A stretch of 64,000 bases of DNA, from the NCBI GenBank assembly GCA_946902875.1, contig OX336338.1:13507971-13571970 (forward strand), written 5' to 3'. Source of the stretch: Nematopogon swammerdamellus. Its lineage: Eukaryota > Arthropoda > Insecta > Lepidoptera > Adelidae. Shown piece after piece: positions 32,188 to 43,942 of the stretch. A program made the translations under genes and the position numbers. How positions within the stretch are numbered: the first letter of the stretch is position 1; the number at the start of each line of letters is the position of its first letter. Under the pieces are notes generated by a model. It made no database searches. It saw nothing but the letters and a program-made list of their open reading frames with translations, and was not told the DNA's origin.

Positions 32188-34090
32188 GTCGCGTGTGTCC
32201 GCCTGTAAGTATCTACAGGTCGCACTCAGGCGACGCGGGGACAGCTCGATTATTCGAGCACTTGAGTAGAGCGGCAGATGAAGTGCATGTAGTTTCCCTA
32301 TGTATATATATATATCCGCGGATATGGTTCTGCTTGGGGATTTTAATGCCCATCACGAGGAGTGGCTGGACTCCGGGAGAACTGACTTCGAGGGGAGAGC
32401 CGCCTACGACTTCGCCCTGACGAATGACCTTTTTTGACTTTTTTGACCTTTAAATGACCGTTTAAAGACGAATAACTTTTTAAACTGGTAGACCAACCTA
32501 CCAAAGTGCCAGACATGGACGGTCATGCACCCTCTCTGCTGGATCTTCTGCTGACAACGAACCCTGCTGGATACAAAGTCACAGTGAGCACTCCTCTTGG
32601 CTTTTACGACCACTGTTTAGTGGGGTCCACGGTGCCATTTTTGCCTCCTCAGTCTCGTACTGGAGGAATGCGTCCAATTTCGCACTACGTGTCAGCGGAT
32701 TGGGACGGGATGCGAGAATACATCACATCCTACCCATGGAGAGAGCTATGCTTCAGTTCGGATGATCCACCGGAAGCGCCAATGCCGTAGCCGAGGTGGT
32801 TCTGGGGGGGAATGGAGATGTTCATTCCCAGCGCCCTCGTGCGCCTCGGTGGTAAAAGCCAGGCCTGGTACAGCCGCGACTGTGCTGAAGCTGTCGCAGC
32901 TAATGGCGCAGCTTATCGTGCATGGTCGTGCGCTCGTGCCAGACGCGATCCTAATGTATCCGAACTGAAGAAAGAATACAACCGCCTCTCCAGATCCTGC
33001 AAGAGGGCTATCGCCAGGGCCAAATTCGAGCATATCGGCAGAGTTGGTGATAGGCTGAACCAGCACCCAACTAGGAGCCGTGAGTTTTGGTCTCTCGCCA
33101 AATCTGTCGTATCGAATTTCTACCGCTCCTCCCTTCCACCTCTACAGTGTCCTGGGGGCTCACTTGCCCACTCCGCAAAGGAGAAAGCCGACTTATTGGT
33201 GTCTCTCTTTGCGGAGAACTCCAACCTAGACGATGGGGGTGCCATCCCCCCATCGTCCATAACTAGGTGTGAGAACTCCATGCCGGAAGTACAGTTCCGA
33301 CAACGAACTGTGCGGGCTGAGCTTATCTCCCTAGACACCAGGTAGGCGAGTGGGCCGGATAGGATTCCTGCATTGGTGCTGAAACGGTGTGCTCCCGAGC
33401 TAGCTCCAGTGCTAACGCGCCTTTTCCGCCTCTCTTATTTCACTTTCCGTCTGCCGGCTGCCTGGAAATCTGCATTTGTCCAAGCGGTCCCCAAAAAGGT
33501 TGACCGCTCAAACCGTTCGAACTACCGACCTATAGCGATTACCTCCGTACTCTGCAAGGTGATGGAGCGCATTATCAATGCCCAGCTCATGGCGTACCCT
33601 AGAGACAAATAACATCAGCGATCGGCAATATGGCTTCCGGCCAAACCGATCCGCAGGTGATCTCCTAGCGTACGTCACTCACCTTTGGGGGGAATCGCTT
33701 GAAGGACATGGTGAATTCTTGCTAATTGGTCTCGATATTGCCAAGGCATTCGACAGGGTTTGGCACAAATCGCTTCTGGGCAAGCTTCCGTCGTACGGAC
33801 TTCCTTCTGGCCTCTGCGACTGGGTCGCCGACTTCCTACATGGGCGTAGCATTCAGGTCCTAGTGGACGGTTGCTCGTCGGACGCCATGTCAGTGAATGC
33901 CGGCGTACCGCAGGGATCTGTGTTGTCTTGTCACCAACACTGTTTCTTCTGCATATCAATGACATGCTGCCACTCGGCAACTTAAATTGTTATGCGGATG
34001 ACAGTACAGCACATGGATCCTATACCAGTGACCCTTCAGTCAGACGGGATGTTGTGGATGAAGAGGCGAAGACTTGTGTCTGATCTCAAA
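32188..34090 (+). pseudogene. jockey-like family J1, plus-strand copy, broken
   Basis: Pieces in order: endonuclease (IYRSHSGDAGTARLFEHL; LLGDFNAH near 32330), linker frame 32812-33345 with QAWYSRDCAEAVAANGAAYR, then reverse transcriptase (NYRPIAITSVLCKVMERIIN, QYGFRPNRSAGDLLAYVTHL, GLDIAKAFDRVWHKSLLGKL, AGVPQGSVLS, and NCYADDSTAHGSY near 33990). Frameshifts, stops and a roughly 60-bp insertion at about 32428-32487 disable it. It ends near 34090, before the thumb. The same family lies in the opposite orientation at 35040-39394. Confidence 0.8.
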
Positions 34091-34394
34091 CAAACTCAAA
34101 ATGCGGCCGCTGTACGCGACAGTCGTTCTCACCCCGTGGTGTTAGTGGGTGGACTGTAGTTGGGTGGGGGTGCGACTGTGCATGTGCAATATCACGCCGT
34201 CACCGCAGCGGTACTCATATTCTGGGTTTGATAGTTTCATAAGGGGTGAAATAGGGCAAATAAGAGACGATTGGGACTTTTACAAGTTTCCCCGAGGCTG
34301 GTTTACGCGACGGCGACGGGTGTTCTCTACTGTTATCTATCAGTCAGTTCAGTTCTTATTTTGCGCTTCGTGATAGGATTAGTTTGGCGTAGCG

Positions 34395-34770
34395 TCTGGA
34401 TCCGTCTGGCTGACTTCGGAAATTCGCTTAGGTGTCGGGCTCCGTCTGTATGGCGTCGGGGAACGCAGGGCAGTATCGGGCTCCGTCGGGATGGCGTCGG
34501 GGGACGTAGGGCAGTGTCGGGCTCCTTCCGAGCTGCGTCGGGATTCGTCGGACTGGTTTCGGAGCTCGCTTAGATGTCGGACTGCGTCTGGGTGGCGTCG
34601 GGGAGAACGCAGGGCAGTGTCGGACTCCTTCTGAGCAGCGTCGGGATTCGTCGGACTAGCTTCGAGGCTTACTTGGATGTCGGGCTCCGTCTGGATTGTG
34701 TCGGGGAACCCCAGGGCAGTGTCGGGCTCTTTCTTAGCAGTGTCGGGATTCGTCGGACTAGCTTCGAGGT
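34395..34770. repeat. GC-rich tandem repeat, about 102-bp unit
   Basis: Three to four units share GTCGGGCTCCGTCTGGAT, GCAGGGCAGTGTCGG and GTCGGGATTCGTCGGACT. Frames across it (34271-34774) read through as repeated peptides, but there is no independent sign of coding. Confidence 0.75.
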
Positions 34771-36350
34771 GTAGCGCAAAGTGTGTGGTGGTGTGGTGCC
34801 TCCTACCTGGATGTTGATGTCTCCGCCCGCAGCCGCACCTTCGATAGCTCAGTCCTTCAGGTGGTGGTCGTCGATCGGCACGGAAACGTCCCGGTGTCCG
34901 AGGATCTGCTGGGCCCAGCTACGCACACACTTCGGGAACTACACTCACTATAACCGTATTAGGTCGCAACAAGCCCTCAGAACCCGCGCCGCGCTCGATC
35001 AGGGTGGATTTTATCTTTTCCAGAGCAAAATGTTTGAACAAAACCGCCCGCTCCCGCTTGTATTTTCTTTTTTTTTATTGAAAGCGCGACATATGGCGCC
35101 GAGCCACCCATAAGGTGTATCACGACGCCCATGGACATTCGGTCGTATGCGGGGGTTGCGAATGCCATGCCGGCCTGACAGGTGCCCATTCACGCCCCTC
35201 TTGAAGGACCCGAGACTGTACTTGGGGGGGAAATATATGAGCAGGGAGAGCTTTCCAGAGTTTACCGGTTCTGTAGAGGAATGATCTGCAGAATCGATTA
35301 GTACGCATCCGCGGTAAGTCCAGCGTATAGGGATGCAATCCCTGCCCAGTGCGTGTGGTGCGGAGATGGAAAGGGGACGGCGGGATTGCGTTAAACAGCT
35401 CCTCCGAATACTCCCCATGGAATAAGCGATAGAACACACTTAGGGAGCCGACATCCCTACGGTGTTGCAGTGGTTCTAGATCGCGGGACACTTCGGGGTC
35501 ACCCACTAGTCACACGGCTCGACGCTGGATCGAGTCCAGAGGCGCAAGCTGGTATTTGGCAGAGCCATCCCACAGGTCCGAGCAGTACTCCAAGCAGGAC
35601 CTGATCTACGATTTATACAAAAGCAGCCTTTGGTCCGGCGTGAAGTACCGTCGCACCTTATTGAGTACGCCCAGCTTTTCAGAAGCCAGCTTAGCCTTCC
35701 CCTCGATATGGCGACGAAAGTTCAAGTCGTGCGACAGTTCGACTCCGAGGACCCCGAGGTGTTCGCTTAATTTAAGCGACGTGCCTTGGAATGAAGGAGC
35801 CGGTGTGAACGCCGCTCTCTTCGCACTGAACGCGCAAACTTGTGTCTTGGAAGCGTTGAACTCGACCAAATTACTACGGCCCCATTCGGAAATAGAGCCG
35901 AGTGTGTGCTCGAGCTCAGACACAAGTCTACGCATCTTCTCATCCACAATATCCCGACTGGCTGAAGGGTGACTGGTGTAGGATCCGTGTGCCGTACTGT
36001 CATCCGCATAACAATGTATGTTGCCCAGAGACAGCATATCATTGATATGCAGAAGAAACAGCGTGGGTGACAACACAGATCCTTGTGGTACGCCGGCGTT
36101 CACTGACATGGCGTCCTACGAGCAACCGTCCACTAGGACCTGAATGCTACGCCCATGTAGGAAGTCGGCGACCCAGTCACAGAGGCCAGAAGGAAGTCCG
36201 TAAGCCGGCAATTTGCCCAAGAGCGACTTGTGCCAAACCCGATCAAATGCCTTGGCAATATTAAGGCCAATTGCCAAGGATTCACCATGACCTTCAAGCG
36301 ATTCCCCCCAAAGGTGAGTGACGTACGCTAGGAGATCACCAGCAGATTCG

Positions 36351-36696
36351 CTATTGAATGTTAAGCAACGCTGGGCGCGGTCAGTACTTGGATGGGTGAC
36401 CGCTGACCGTTGGAGGCTGACCGAGGTTCGGATTCCTCGTAAAACTGTAGGTCCCTTTCCTCCTAATCTTACTTGGTGGTAGGGTTTAACCCGCCCGGGT
36501 TGGTACCACCGCACTGAATGAAACGTCGGTCAAAACGGCTATGTAAATAGTTTGTGTTTTCCGACCAGTTCAGTGTAGCCGGCACGATCAAAGGGGGAAG
36601 CACTGACATGGCACCTAGTTCACCCGGTGTTATGGGCTGACATCACGGACGTTGTGGGTGATGTAGCCAACCGTGTCAGTTTCCATAAAAAAAAAA
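36351..36696 (+). mobile_element. tRNA/5S chimeric SINE, copy S1 (5'-truncated)
   Basis: It begins ctattgaatg and continues TTAAGCAACGCTGGGCGCGG, TCAGTACTTGGATGGGTGAC, which matches the 3' half of 5S rRNA; then a B-box-like GGTTCGGATTCC, the shared body GTAAAACTGTAGGTCCC, and a tail ending CCATAAAAAAAAAA. It interrupts J1 between the codons for RPKRF and SAGDLLAYV. The tRNA-like start seen in copy 47597 is missing here. Confidence 0.8.
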
Positions 36697-37376
36697 TCGT
36701 TTTGGCCGGAAGCCGTATTGCCGATCGCTGATGAGGTCATTCGTCTCCAGGTACTTCATGAGCTGCGTATTGATAATGCGCTCCATCACCTTACAGAGAA
36801 GGGAGGTAATCGCTATAGGTCGGTAGTTTGACGGGTTTGAGCGGTCACCCTTTTTAGGGACCGCTTGCACAAACGCAGATTTCCAGGCCGCCGGCACACG
36901 GCCATTGGAGTAGGAGAGACGGAATAGGCGCGGAATAGGACCAGCTCGGGAGCACACCTTTTCAACACTAATGCAGGAATCCTATCCGGCCCACTCGCCT
37001 TCCTGACGTCTAGGGAGAGAAGCTCCGCCCGTACAGTCCGTTGTCGAAACTGCACTTCCGGCATGGAGTTCTCGCACCTAGGTATGGATGGGGGAGTGGC
37101 ACCCCCATCGTCCAGGTTGGAGTTCCCCGCAAAGAGAGATACCAGTAAGTCGGCTATCTCGTTTGCGGAGTGGGCAAGTGAGCCTCCAGGACACTGCAGA
37201 GGTGGAAGAGAGGAGCGGCAGAAATTTGACTCGACAGATTTGGCGAGAGACCAGAACTCACGGCTCCCAGTTGGGTGCTGGTTCAGTCTATCGCCGATTC
37301 TGCCGATGTGGTCAAATTTGGCCCTGGCAATAACCCTTTTCGATGGCTTAATCTGCAAATCGGACAACTCCATTTT

Positions 37377-37846
37377 TGGGGGGTATGGACATTTTGATGT
37401 CGTTTTATTGGTCTAAATATTATCTATATTCTTGCAAAGCTATCAACTCCGAAAATCCTAAGTTTCAGAAAATACAGACCGCACAAATATATTGCAACTC
37501 CATCCCATATTGGTTGCAACACCGAAATTGTGACAACTTTGCTGTTGGTGACAGAGCTGTGCGTTTGTAGCATAGTAAAATATTCTTAAAAATTCTAATA
37601 TTACTGTGACATTGTTGTGTGTGCATTGAGTACTCGGTAAGTAGATCTATCACTATAAAGTATTATTTTTGACCGTGCTTACGATTGTAAGCAATATAAC
37701 CTTCACATAATTTGGTAGTGGAGTAGGACGATTTTCCGAAAGTGTAAAATAGTGAATTTGAATTTCATCTGGGAGTTGTTTCATTTTTCATCAATCAGTT
37801 TTTTCGCTCTCCTGTAAAATTACCCAAAATGGTGTTGTAGACCATT
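37377..37846. other. Unidentified insertion in the J1 element
   Basis: About 470 bp of AT-rich sequence replaces roughly 50 codons that are present in the plus-strand J1 copy (the part around QAWYSRDCAEAV). It may be a solo LTR or MITE with a local deletion; a possible inverted or LTR terminus was not found. Confidence 0.4.
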
Positions 37847-38295
37847 AGAGGTAGTAGAGGTAGACAGAGGCGCTGCGAATAAACATTTCCATTGCCCCCA
37901 GAACCACCTCGGCAACGGTATTAGCGCATTGCGACGAATCGCCCGAACTGAAGCAGATCTCTCTCCAAGGGTAGGATGCGAAGTGTTCTCGCATCCCATC
38001 CCAATCTGCTGACGCGTAGTGCCAAATTCGACGCGTTCCTCCATTACGGGACTGAGGAGGCGAAGATGGCACCGTGGATCCCACTAAACAATGATCAGAG
38101 GAACCCAGCGGGGCTCTTACTGCGACCTTATATCCAGTGGGGTTCGTTGTCAGCAGAAGATCCAGCAGAGAGGGTTCATGACCGTCTATATCTGGCAGCC
38201 TGGTGGGCTGGTCTACCAGATGAGACAGGTCATGCGTCAGAGCGAAGTCGTAGGCGGCTCTCCCCGCAAAGTCAGTTCTCCTGGAGCCTAGCCAT

Positions 38296-38899
38296 TTTTT
38301 TTTATCGATAGCGCGACTTGTGGCATCGTTACACCTACAAGTAGGTGTCTAACGATGCCCATGGACATTCTGTGATGCACGGGGATTGCAAATGTCATGC
38401 CGGCCTGACAGGAGCCTTTTCACGCCCCTTTTAAAAAACCCTAGGCTGTACTTGGGAGGAAATAGATAGGCAGGGAGTGCGTTCCACATTTTCCCGGTTC
38501 TGTGAATAAAAGACCTACAGAACCGGTTGGTGGCGCATGCGTGGTAGGTCGATTGAATAGGGGTGCATCCCCTGCCCAGTACGCGTAGTGCGGAGGTGGA
38601 ATGGGGACGACGGAATCGCGTTAAACAGCTCCTCCGAACACTCCCCATGAAATAAACGATAGAACACACTCAGGGAGCCGACGTCCCTACGGAGTTGCAG
38701 TGGTTCTAAGTCGCGGGACACCACGGGGTCACCCACCAGTCGCACGGCACGACGCTGGATTGAGTCTAGCGGCGCAAGCTGGTATTTAGCTGAGCCATCC
38801 CACAAGTGCGAGCAGTACTCCAAGCAGGACCTAACCTGTGTTTTGTACAACGTCAGTTTTTGGCCCGGCGTGAAGTACCGTCGCACCTTGTTCAGTACA
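38296..38899 (-). mobile_element. 5'-truncated J1 copy inserted into a J1 element
   Basis: Minus-strand reading starts GVLNKVRRYFTPGQKLTLYK, continues SCLEYCSHLWDGSAKYQLAP, SRDLEPLQLRRDVGSLSVFY, and ends in a 3' tail GCGACATGTGGC-like sequence and poly(A). It is flanked by CCTAGCCAT (38287-38295) and CCCAGCCAT (38900-38908), a 9-bp target duplication with one change. The outer J1 endonuclease continues on both sides (HHEAWLG | SRRTDFAG-like). Confidence 0.85.
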
Positions 38900-39489
38900 C
38901 CCAGCCATGCCTCGTGATGGGCATTGAAGTCTCCAAGAAGAACCAAATCCGCGGTAGGGAACCGCTCTTGGACTTTGTCTGCCGCTCCACTCAGGTACTC
39001 AAATAACCGAGCTGTCTCTGCATCACCAGAGTGCGACCTGTACAGACAGGCGTACACCCGCGAGACCGTTCCCAGATCCTCGTGGACCCAAAGTACTGAT
39101 AGCTCGGAGTCCTCAAGGCAGCGCAGGCGACGACAGCAAATATCTGCCCTGACAAACAAGCAAACCCCGGCTCGCGACCGGAAGGCTTCTTCCAGGGTGT
39201 AGCCGGGGTAGTGCAGGTCGATATATTTGTGATTCCGTCAGGAAAAGCAAGGCCGGCTTCTTCGTCTCCAGGTGGTGATGGACGGCATTCAAATTGGTAT
39301 GCAACCCCCGCACGTTGGTCGAGTCAACGCTAAATAGTGGTGTAAGGGTGTGCACCGCTGATTGAACCTTTTTTTCCTTTTTTTTCGCTGCCATGATTTT
39401 TGTAAGAGGGAGGGAAAGAGCATGAAAGGGTGGCTGTGGTGATTCACGGGCAAAGCGTGGACCCTAGCTTCATCGCTTACTACTCAGGG

Positions 39490-40070
39490 TAGTGTTGCGC
39501 CGACAAGGAAGACGGAAAGGCCCCCCGTCCCCCCCGGAAGTGGCCGCCGGACCCCCTACTCCGGTCACCAACCGGCACGACGGACCACTCCGGGATTATG
39601 CGCCGGTTGACCGGGGCAGCCTCTCGCGTTGGTTAGACGCGATTGGGCTCCTGTACTACCCGGCGGGCGGCCAGCGGAATAGCGTCACCTCTGAACAGCG
39701 AATCCGCGTCGGGATCAATGGCCTACTCCTCACCACAGCCAACCCCACCTGCTACTGGGTCCCCGGGAAGTACACCGGAACACAGCGAACTGTTATGCCG
39801 GTGTAATTGTTTCTCCCGGGGTGTGGTGGCGAACCCAGCCGATCCGAAGATCTCCCACACGCTGATTGCTGTTCATTTGGCACCACCCAGGAGGCACGTG
39901 TGACTTTTATATTGGATTTCTATTATTAATAATTTTAATTTTAATAGGATTCATTTATTATGTTTCATATTATTTTATTTTCTAAATAGAAAAATTTTAA
40001 AATGTGTGAATATTAGTTTGTGACTTGTATATGTTATACAAATAAATATTCTATTCTATTCTATTCTATC
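39490..40070 (+). mobile_element. 3' tail of a non-LTR element ending in (TTCTA)n
   Basis: A GC-rich portion with an open frame at 39492-39806 is followed by an AT-rich tail with AATAAATATTC (40041) and (TTCTA)n to 40070, a frequent form of non-LTR 3' ends. The peptide has no domain that I recognise. Confidence 0.45.
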
Positions 40071-40805
40071 TTCAATGGTTACGTTAGGCGGCGCGGCGTA
40101 GGCACCTGCTTGGACGACGACGTCGAACTACTCTGACGATATGTCGCGATCACTACGTAGTAGGTACATTGAGCCACGTCGAAAACAGCAATTTACTTTA
40201 CTTCGCGGTCGTGAACTGACACATTCGTCGCGGTAGTGAACTGAACTTATTTATTATTAGGCGTTCTGTTTCATAGAACGTAGACATGTTTGATTTTATT
40301 TTTAGAAAAAGAACTCTTATTTCCAATGAAATAAGACTCACTATAGGTCCCCAAAGGCAAACCAACCACATAAATTGATTCCATTTTTGCAATATACCTT
40401 TTGTTTTTATTATAAATGCCAAAAAGAACCACATAAATTGGTTCCACTTTGCGATATACAGTTTGTTTTTATTATATAATGCCAAAAAGAACCAGATATC
40501 TTGGCTCTGTTTTGATAAATACTTTTAGCGTACTTCATTAAAAACAAAAAAGTCCATCTCGCTTGGATCTTTTACGCAAAAAAAAATCCGACCAGTTAGC
40601 TAGTACCAAGTAGCATAATTCTTTTCTGCTGTTGCGATATACCTCAATTGGGCGGATGGTTCTTAGACGAATGTGTAGAAACCTATTAGTATCATACCAA
40701 GTAGCCTGCCTGGGTCTTTTCTGCAAAAAATAGAGGGGTGATTAGCTCTCGATTGGTATATTTAACTCATTTTTAACCAATTTGTGGGTTGCTGCCTTTT
40801 GGCAT

Positions 40806-41379
40806 TTATATGGTCAATTTTTCTGAAGAAGTTGTGATACAAAATAGGTATTTTCAAATTTCTGCCTATTCGAAATCGAAATTTTCCTAGATAATGTTGT
40901 ATGTATACTCTTATTAATATATAATATCATATTCCGAAAGAATTTCGGACGGAGCAATTTTTCACAGCGAATTATTGCCGAAAATCTGTAAAGGTGTGAT
41001 CGATATAGAAAATTTCCTAGATAATTGTCAAAAGCGATATATTTAAATAAATTAAGACATATAAAACAATAAAAATTGACAGAGCAATTTTTCTGAAGAA
41101 GTTGTGATACAAAATAGATATTTTCAAATTTCTGCCTATTCGAAATCGAAATTTTCCTAGATAATGTTAATATATACTCTTATTAATATATAATATCATA
41201 TACCGAAGGAATTTCGGACGGAGCAATTTTTCATCAGCAGTTATAAGCGATTTTCATTTTTAGGCATTCATTCATTTTAATACCTAACTTCCAAACATCA
41301 AAAATCCTAGATAATTTGTCAAACGTATATTTGAAACCCTACTCTATCACACTGCAAAGTTTCAGCGACAGAGGAATTA
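40806..41379. repeat. Dispersed repeat, right member of a large inverted pair
   Basis: Reverse complement of 30650-31310, with internal duplication (CTGAAGAAGTTGTGATACAA at about 40819 and 41092). It ends with the complement of AATTCCTCTGTCGCTGAAAC at 41378. Confidence 0.85.
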
Positions 41380-41421
41380 GTCCGAAGAGCCCATACAAGG
41401 AATTTCCTCGTTTCCTGGACT

Positions 41422-41990
41422 ACATGTAGGAACCCCAGCATCAATCACATTCATTCATTCACAGTCAATACAGATCTACACAAACCTTCAAGCCTAAAAT
41501 ATACTCATAGCGTAGTAAGCTGACTTCCATCTTCAAACCGTTGCAGAATTAAGAACGGCACAAGTATAACAACCAACACACACATGTAGGAACCCCAGCA
41601 TCAATCACATTCATTCATTCACAGTCAATACAGATCTACACAAACCTTCAAGCCTAAAATATACTCATAGCAGCGGCGATTCCTTTAAGTTGGCTAGGTT
41701 GGCGCCGCCAAACCAAATAAAATGAATGCCAGCATTAATATTGAAGTATAAAGCAAAAACAAATGATTTTTTTTTTGGAAAATCCGTTCTCAACGAGGCC
41801 ATTTTCTGAAAAACTTTTAATTTGTTCAAAACAGGTTATGAAATTATGAAAAAAAAAAAAAATCCTTAGCCAGAGCCAACCCAATACTCAGCACCAGGAA
41901 TCGCTACTGACTCATAGCATAGTAAGCTGACTTCCATCTTCAAACCGTTGCAGAATTAAGAACGGCACAAGTGTAGAGAATCTATCAAAA
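41422..41990. repeat. 160-bp tandem duplication, second copy split by a hAT MITE
   Basis: Copy 1 starts at 41422 and copy 2 at 41582, both with ACATGTAGGAACCCCAGCAT and TCAAACCGTTGCAGAATTAA. Copy 2 is interrupted after ACTCATAG by a 239-bp insertion (41671-41909). Copy 1 keeps the uninterrupted ACTCATAG at 41503-41510. Confidence 0.9.
41671..41909. mobile_element. hAT-type MITE with 8-bp target duplication
   Basis: 239 bp; flanked by ACTCATAG at 41663-41670 and 41910-41917. Terminal inverted repeats CAGCGGCGATTCCT and CAGTAGCGATTCCT differ at two positions. The 8-bp duplication and CAG ends are typical of hAT. No coding capacity. Confidence 0.9.
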
Positions 41991-42509
41991 AGGAACCCAT
42001 ATAAATTCAACCCTAATGACCAGGGATCGGAATAGATAGAGTAAAAAAACTGTTTAAAAAAACATTGAGCCGACTTCAAACCCTAAAAAGTATTAACCCT
42101 TCAAATATCACGTCAATTAAATGCTCTTTCCGGCCCTCCAGGGCCGCGCCCGCCGACCTTGACAAAAACTCAAATATTTCGTGAAATACTGAAGCCAGAT
42201 CAATAAACTCTTTTGATCCATAAAGTCAATAAAATTATCTACAGATCAATGTCAAACAAATAAGGGGGTACCAGATATTTTAGTCAGGCAAAAAAAAAAT
42301 TAAAACCCAATTTTTTCTTCTAAAATTGTGATTGAATTGAAAATTGTGGCATACCTGTACAATATTCACATCAGTATACTCGTAAAGGAACATACTTTTA
42401 GAAATAATAAATTATAATAATACATTTTCTTTGCGGAAATCGGTGAAATCTGATGTTCAACATGCAGCGGAGGACCCGTACTTAATACCCGTACGTAAAT
42501 AACACAATT

Positions 42510-43222
42510 GGCCTCCTGCCTGTGCTGTCCAAATTGTATGAGAAACTACTCCTATCAAGGCTAAAGCCCATAATCGACGAGGAAAATCTCATTCCGAATC
42601 ACCAATTTGGCTTCCGAAGTCACCACTCGACCATAGAACAAATACACAGGATAGTCCAGAAAATAAGACATGCTTTGGAAACGAGGGAATACTGCTCCGC
42701 CGCCTTTCTTGATGTTCAACAGGCATTTGATAGAGTATGGCACACTGGTCTTCTGTACAAACTCAAAAAGAATTTGCCGCATACTCTCTACGATGTACTG
42801 CAGTCATACCTCTCCGGTAGAATTTTTCAAGTAAAGGTTGGTAGTGAGCTGTCCTCTTTTTACGAAGTACGAGCTGGAGTGCCCCAGGGGTCAGTACTCG
42901 GGCCAGTGCTTTACACACTATTTACGGCAGACTGCTCCGAAACTCCCGGAGTTCTTTCTGCCACTTATGCAGACGACACAGCCGCACTCGCAAGCGACCG
43001 TGACCCGGCGGTCGCCTCTGCAACACTGCAAAAACATCTGGATGCAGTGAATTCATGGTTAGAAAGATGGAGGATAAAAGTGAGCGCTACCAAGTCTACG
43101 CACATTACGTACACTCTGAGAAGAGGCAATTGCCCTAATGTCCAACTGGGAACAACAACTTTACCACACCAAAATACAGTAAAGTATCTTGGTGTTCACT
43201 TAGACAGAAAGCAAACTTGGAG
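42510..43222 (+). pseudogene. jockey/CR1-type reverse transcriptase fragment
   Basis: An open stretch reading LPVLSKLYEKLLLSRLKPII, NHQFGFRSHHSTIEQIHRIV, SAAFLDVQQAFDRVWHTGLL, RAGVPQGSVLGPVLYTLFTA, ATYADDTAALAS and VKYLGVHLDRKQTWRQ: RT blocks 2 to 7 with an intact catalytic YADD. It begins abruptly at block 2 and breaks at about 43222 into unrelated sequence containing repeated AACCCAC motifs. The apparent C-terminal 30 residues of the open frame are therefore not part of the RT. Confidence 0.8.
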
Positions 43223-43942
43223 ACAGGGTTGGCTTGATTTTCCCCACCCCGAAAAAACCCACTGGGTTAAATTGGGTAAAACCCACCTGAAAAAACCCGA
43301 GGGTTTTTGACGAAAGTGGGTTTATTTTATTTTTTTTATATAATAAAGCTGTAATTGATATCAAAAGATCTGAAGATTTTGCTTTATTTATAAGAATTGT
43401 TATCTTTAGTAACAATTTTAATAATTCTGCGAATCATCATATTCATTAATTAAATGAGGTACATAATGAATGCATTATATTGTATATAGTCAGTGAGTGA
43501 TATATTTTATGTTATACCCCAAATTAATTATTTTTTATTATTTATATAGGTAGAAAGAACAAGAACCAACAACGTTAAACCCTGCGCGGGGCTTATAACA
43601 TTTAACGATTTGACTTTCAAAAAACACCGCGCGGGGCTTATAACATTTAAAGGGTTAAATAATATTTTGATCCTGAATAGAAGGCGATACAAAAGCACAA
43701 AAGGGGTCATCTATAAATTTTCAGGTGTGCTTTGGTATTATTTCATAAAATGTATGAAAGTGCCACCCCTTACTCATGAAAAAAAGAATCATTAAAATTG
43801 CTTGAGAATTGGCGGAGGAATCGAGTAACATACACACACAAAAAAAACATACAGGTGAATTGAGGACATCCTCCTTTTTGGAAGTATATAAATACCTAAT
43901 GTCGGCGAGAAGACATAACATATGGGTGGTTAAAACCTATAG

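Larger units (their letters stand above)
35040..39394 (-). mobile_element. jockey-like family J1, minus-strand copy with three insertions
   Basis: Read on the minus strand: ORF2 start MAAKKKEKKVQSAVHTLTPL at 39394, endonuclease (NVRGLHTNLNAVHHHLE, GDFNAHHEAWLG), interruption by a same-family insertion (38296-38899), more endonuclease (GRAAYDFAL, SLLDLLL, DHCLVGSTVP) to about 37847, unrelated sequence 37377-37846, RT N-terminal part 36697-37376, a SINE (36351-36696), then RT core with CYADDSTAHGSY near 36000 and C-terminal YFTPDQRLLLYKS, ending with an A-rich 3' tail near 35065. The original protein is an APE-type endonuclease plus reverse transcriptase. Several frameshifts disable it. Confidence 0.8.

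Noticed and set aside
34271..34774. Two adjoining open frames
   Set aside because: They translate a tandem repeat and show no domain or coding signal.
38515..39159. A 214-residue fused endonuclease-RT protein
   Set aside because: It is the accidental in-frame join of a J1 element with a J1 copy inserted into it (target duplication at 38287-38295 and 38900-38908).
43223..43310. Last 30 residues of the 42522-43310 frame as RT sequence
   Set aside because: RT similarity stops at 43222; what follows is an unrelated insertion with repeated AACCCAC strings.
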